Origin: CAKRPJ01 sp934376955
GTDB lineage: Bacteria; Bacillota; Clostridia; Lachnospirales; Lachnospiraceae
NCBI GenBank assembly: GCA_934376955.1
Contig: CAKRPJ010000038.1
Span: 1-22,520 of the forward strand
Length of the DNA: 22,520 bases
Reading direction: 5' to 3'
This document shows positions 22,438 through 22,520 of this stretch, piece by piece. A program made the position numbers and the translations under genes. The notes beneath the pieces are model-generated. The model made no database searches and was not told where the DNA came from. It saw nothing but the letters and a program-made list of their open reading frames with translations. Position 1 is the stretch's first letter. Each line of letters begins with the position of its first letter.

Positions 22438-22520
22438 TAGAAACTGCCACTCAAAATGCGTGTAAATATACTCACATCGAGATAATGTAAACTCTCACGA
22501 GTTTTACTTACTGCTTCATC
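22438..22520 (-). promoter_or_regulatory. Leader/promoter region of the DUF1934 gene
   Basis: Minus strand TTTACA with TATTTA 17 bases downstream is the best promoter-like pair, but it is weak. An AACTC, GTGA, GAGTT hairpin (22501-22488) overlaps the -35 region. No coding sequence is seen up to the window edge. Confidence 0.35.

Overview
The window looks like a chromosomal segment of a Gram-positive anaerobe of the Clostridia, most likely a Lachnospiraceae-type gut bacterium. This is inferred from strong AGGAGG ribosome binding sites, TTGACA/TATAAT-type promoters, an S-box (SAM-I) riboswitch ahead of metK, MurA with a catalytic Cys, a DUF1934 protein, and selenium genes of the clostridial type (a selenocysteine-containing SelD plus YedF). 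I see no rRNA, tRNA, CRISPR array, transposase or phage gene.

Layout. 1-121: the 5' end of an AAA-family ATPase that runs off the window. 122-466: AT-rich spacer ending in a terminator. 467-2167: a DEAD-box RNA helicase with a DbpA-type RNA-binding tail; its promoter lies inside the end of the upstream MFS gene and a terminator hairpin sits in its leader. 2264-3466: MFS transporter. 3599-5779: histidine kinase and response regulator. 5947-7134: metK under an S-box riboswitch (7201-7373). 7466-8758: murA. 8940-11405: a large membrane-anchored protein of unknown function. 11539-12462: a sugar nucleotidyltransferase-like protein.

Selenium region, 12650-16870. On the minus strand an operon runs yedF, then a 2-hydroxyglutaryl-CoA-dehydratase-type activator ATPase, then a double-cubane/2-hydroxyacyl-CoA-dehydratase-like protein. 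A small DUF378 membrane protein lies between yedF and a divergent plus-strand selD. SelD is itself a selenoprotein: an in-frame UGA (15875-15877) replaces the catalytic Cys and is followed by a SECIS-like hairpin, so the gene really spans 15830-16870. The yedF, DUF378 and selD leaders share a GTAACTA motif. The arrangement suggests, by inference, an ATP-driven low-potential reductase working with selenium delivery and selenophosphate synthesis.

Right end, 16871-22520. A secreted glycoside-hydrolase-like protein and an AbgB-type M20 peptidase (minus), a small one-helix membrane protein (plus), an AEC transporter and a DUF1934 protein (minus). Two near-identical ~160-bp repeats (16928-17084 and 20837-20999) in the same orientation flank the hydrolase, peptidase and small membrane protein genes. 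Each folds on paper into a four-way junction in which every base at the junction is paired, and its off-consensus pairs in the main stems are G-U pairs only in plus-strand RNA. Copy 1 also supplies the last 13 codons and the stop codon of the hydrolase gene. This repeat is the most interesting unexplained structure in the window.
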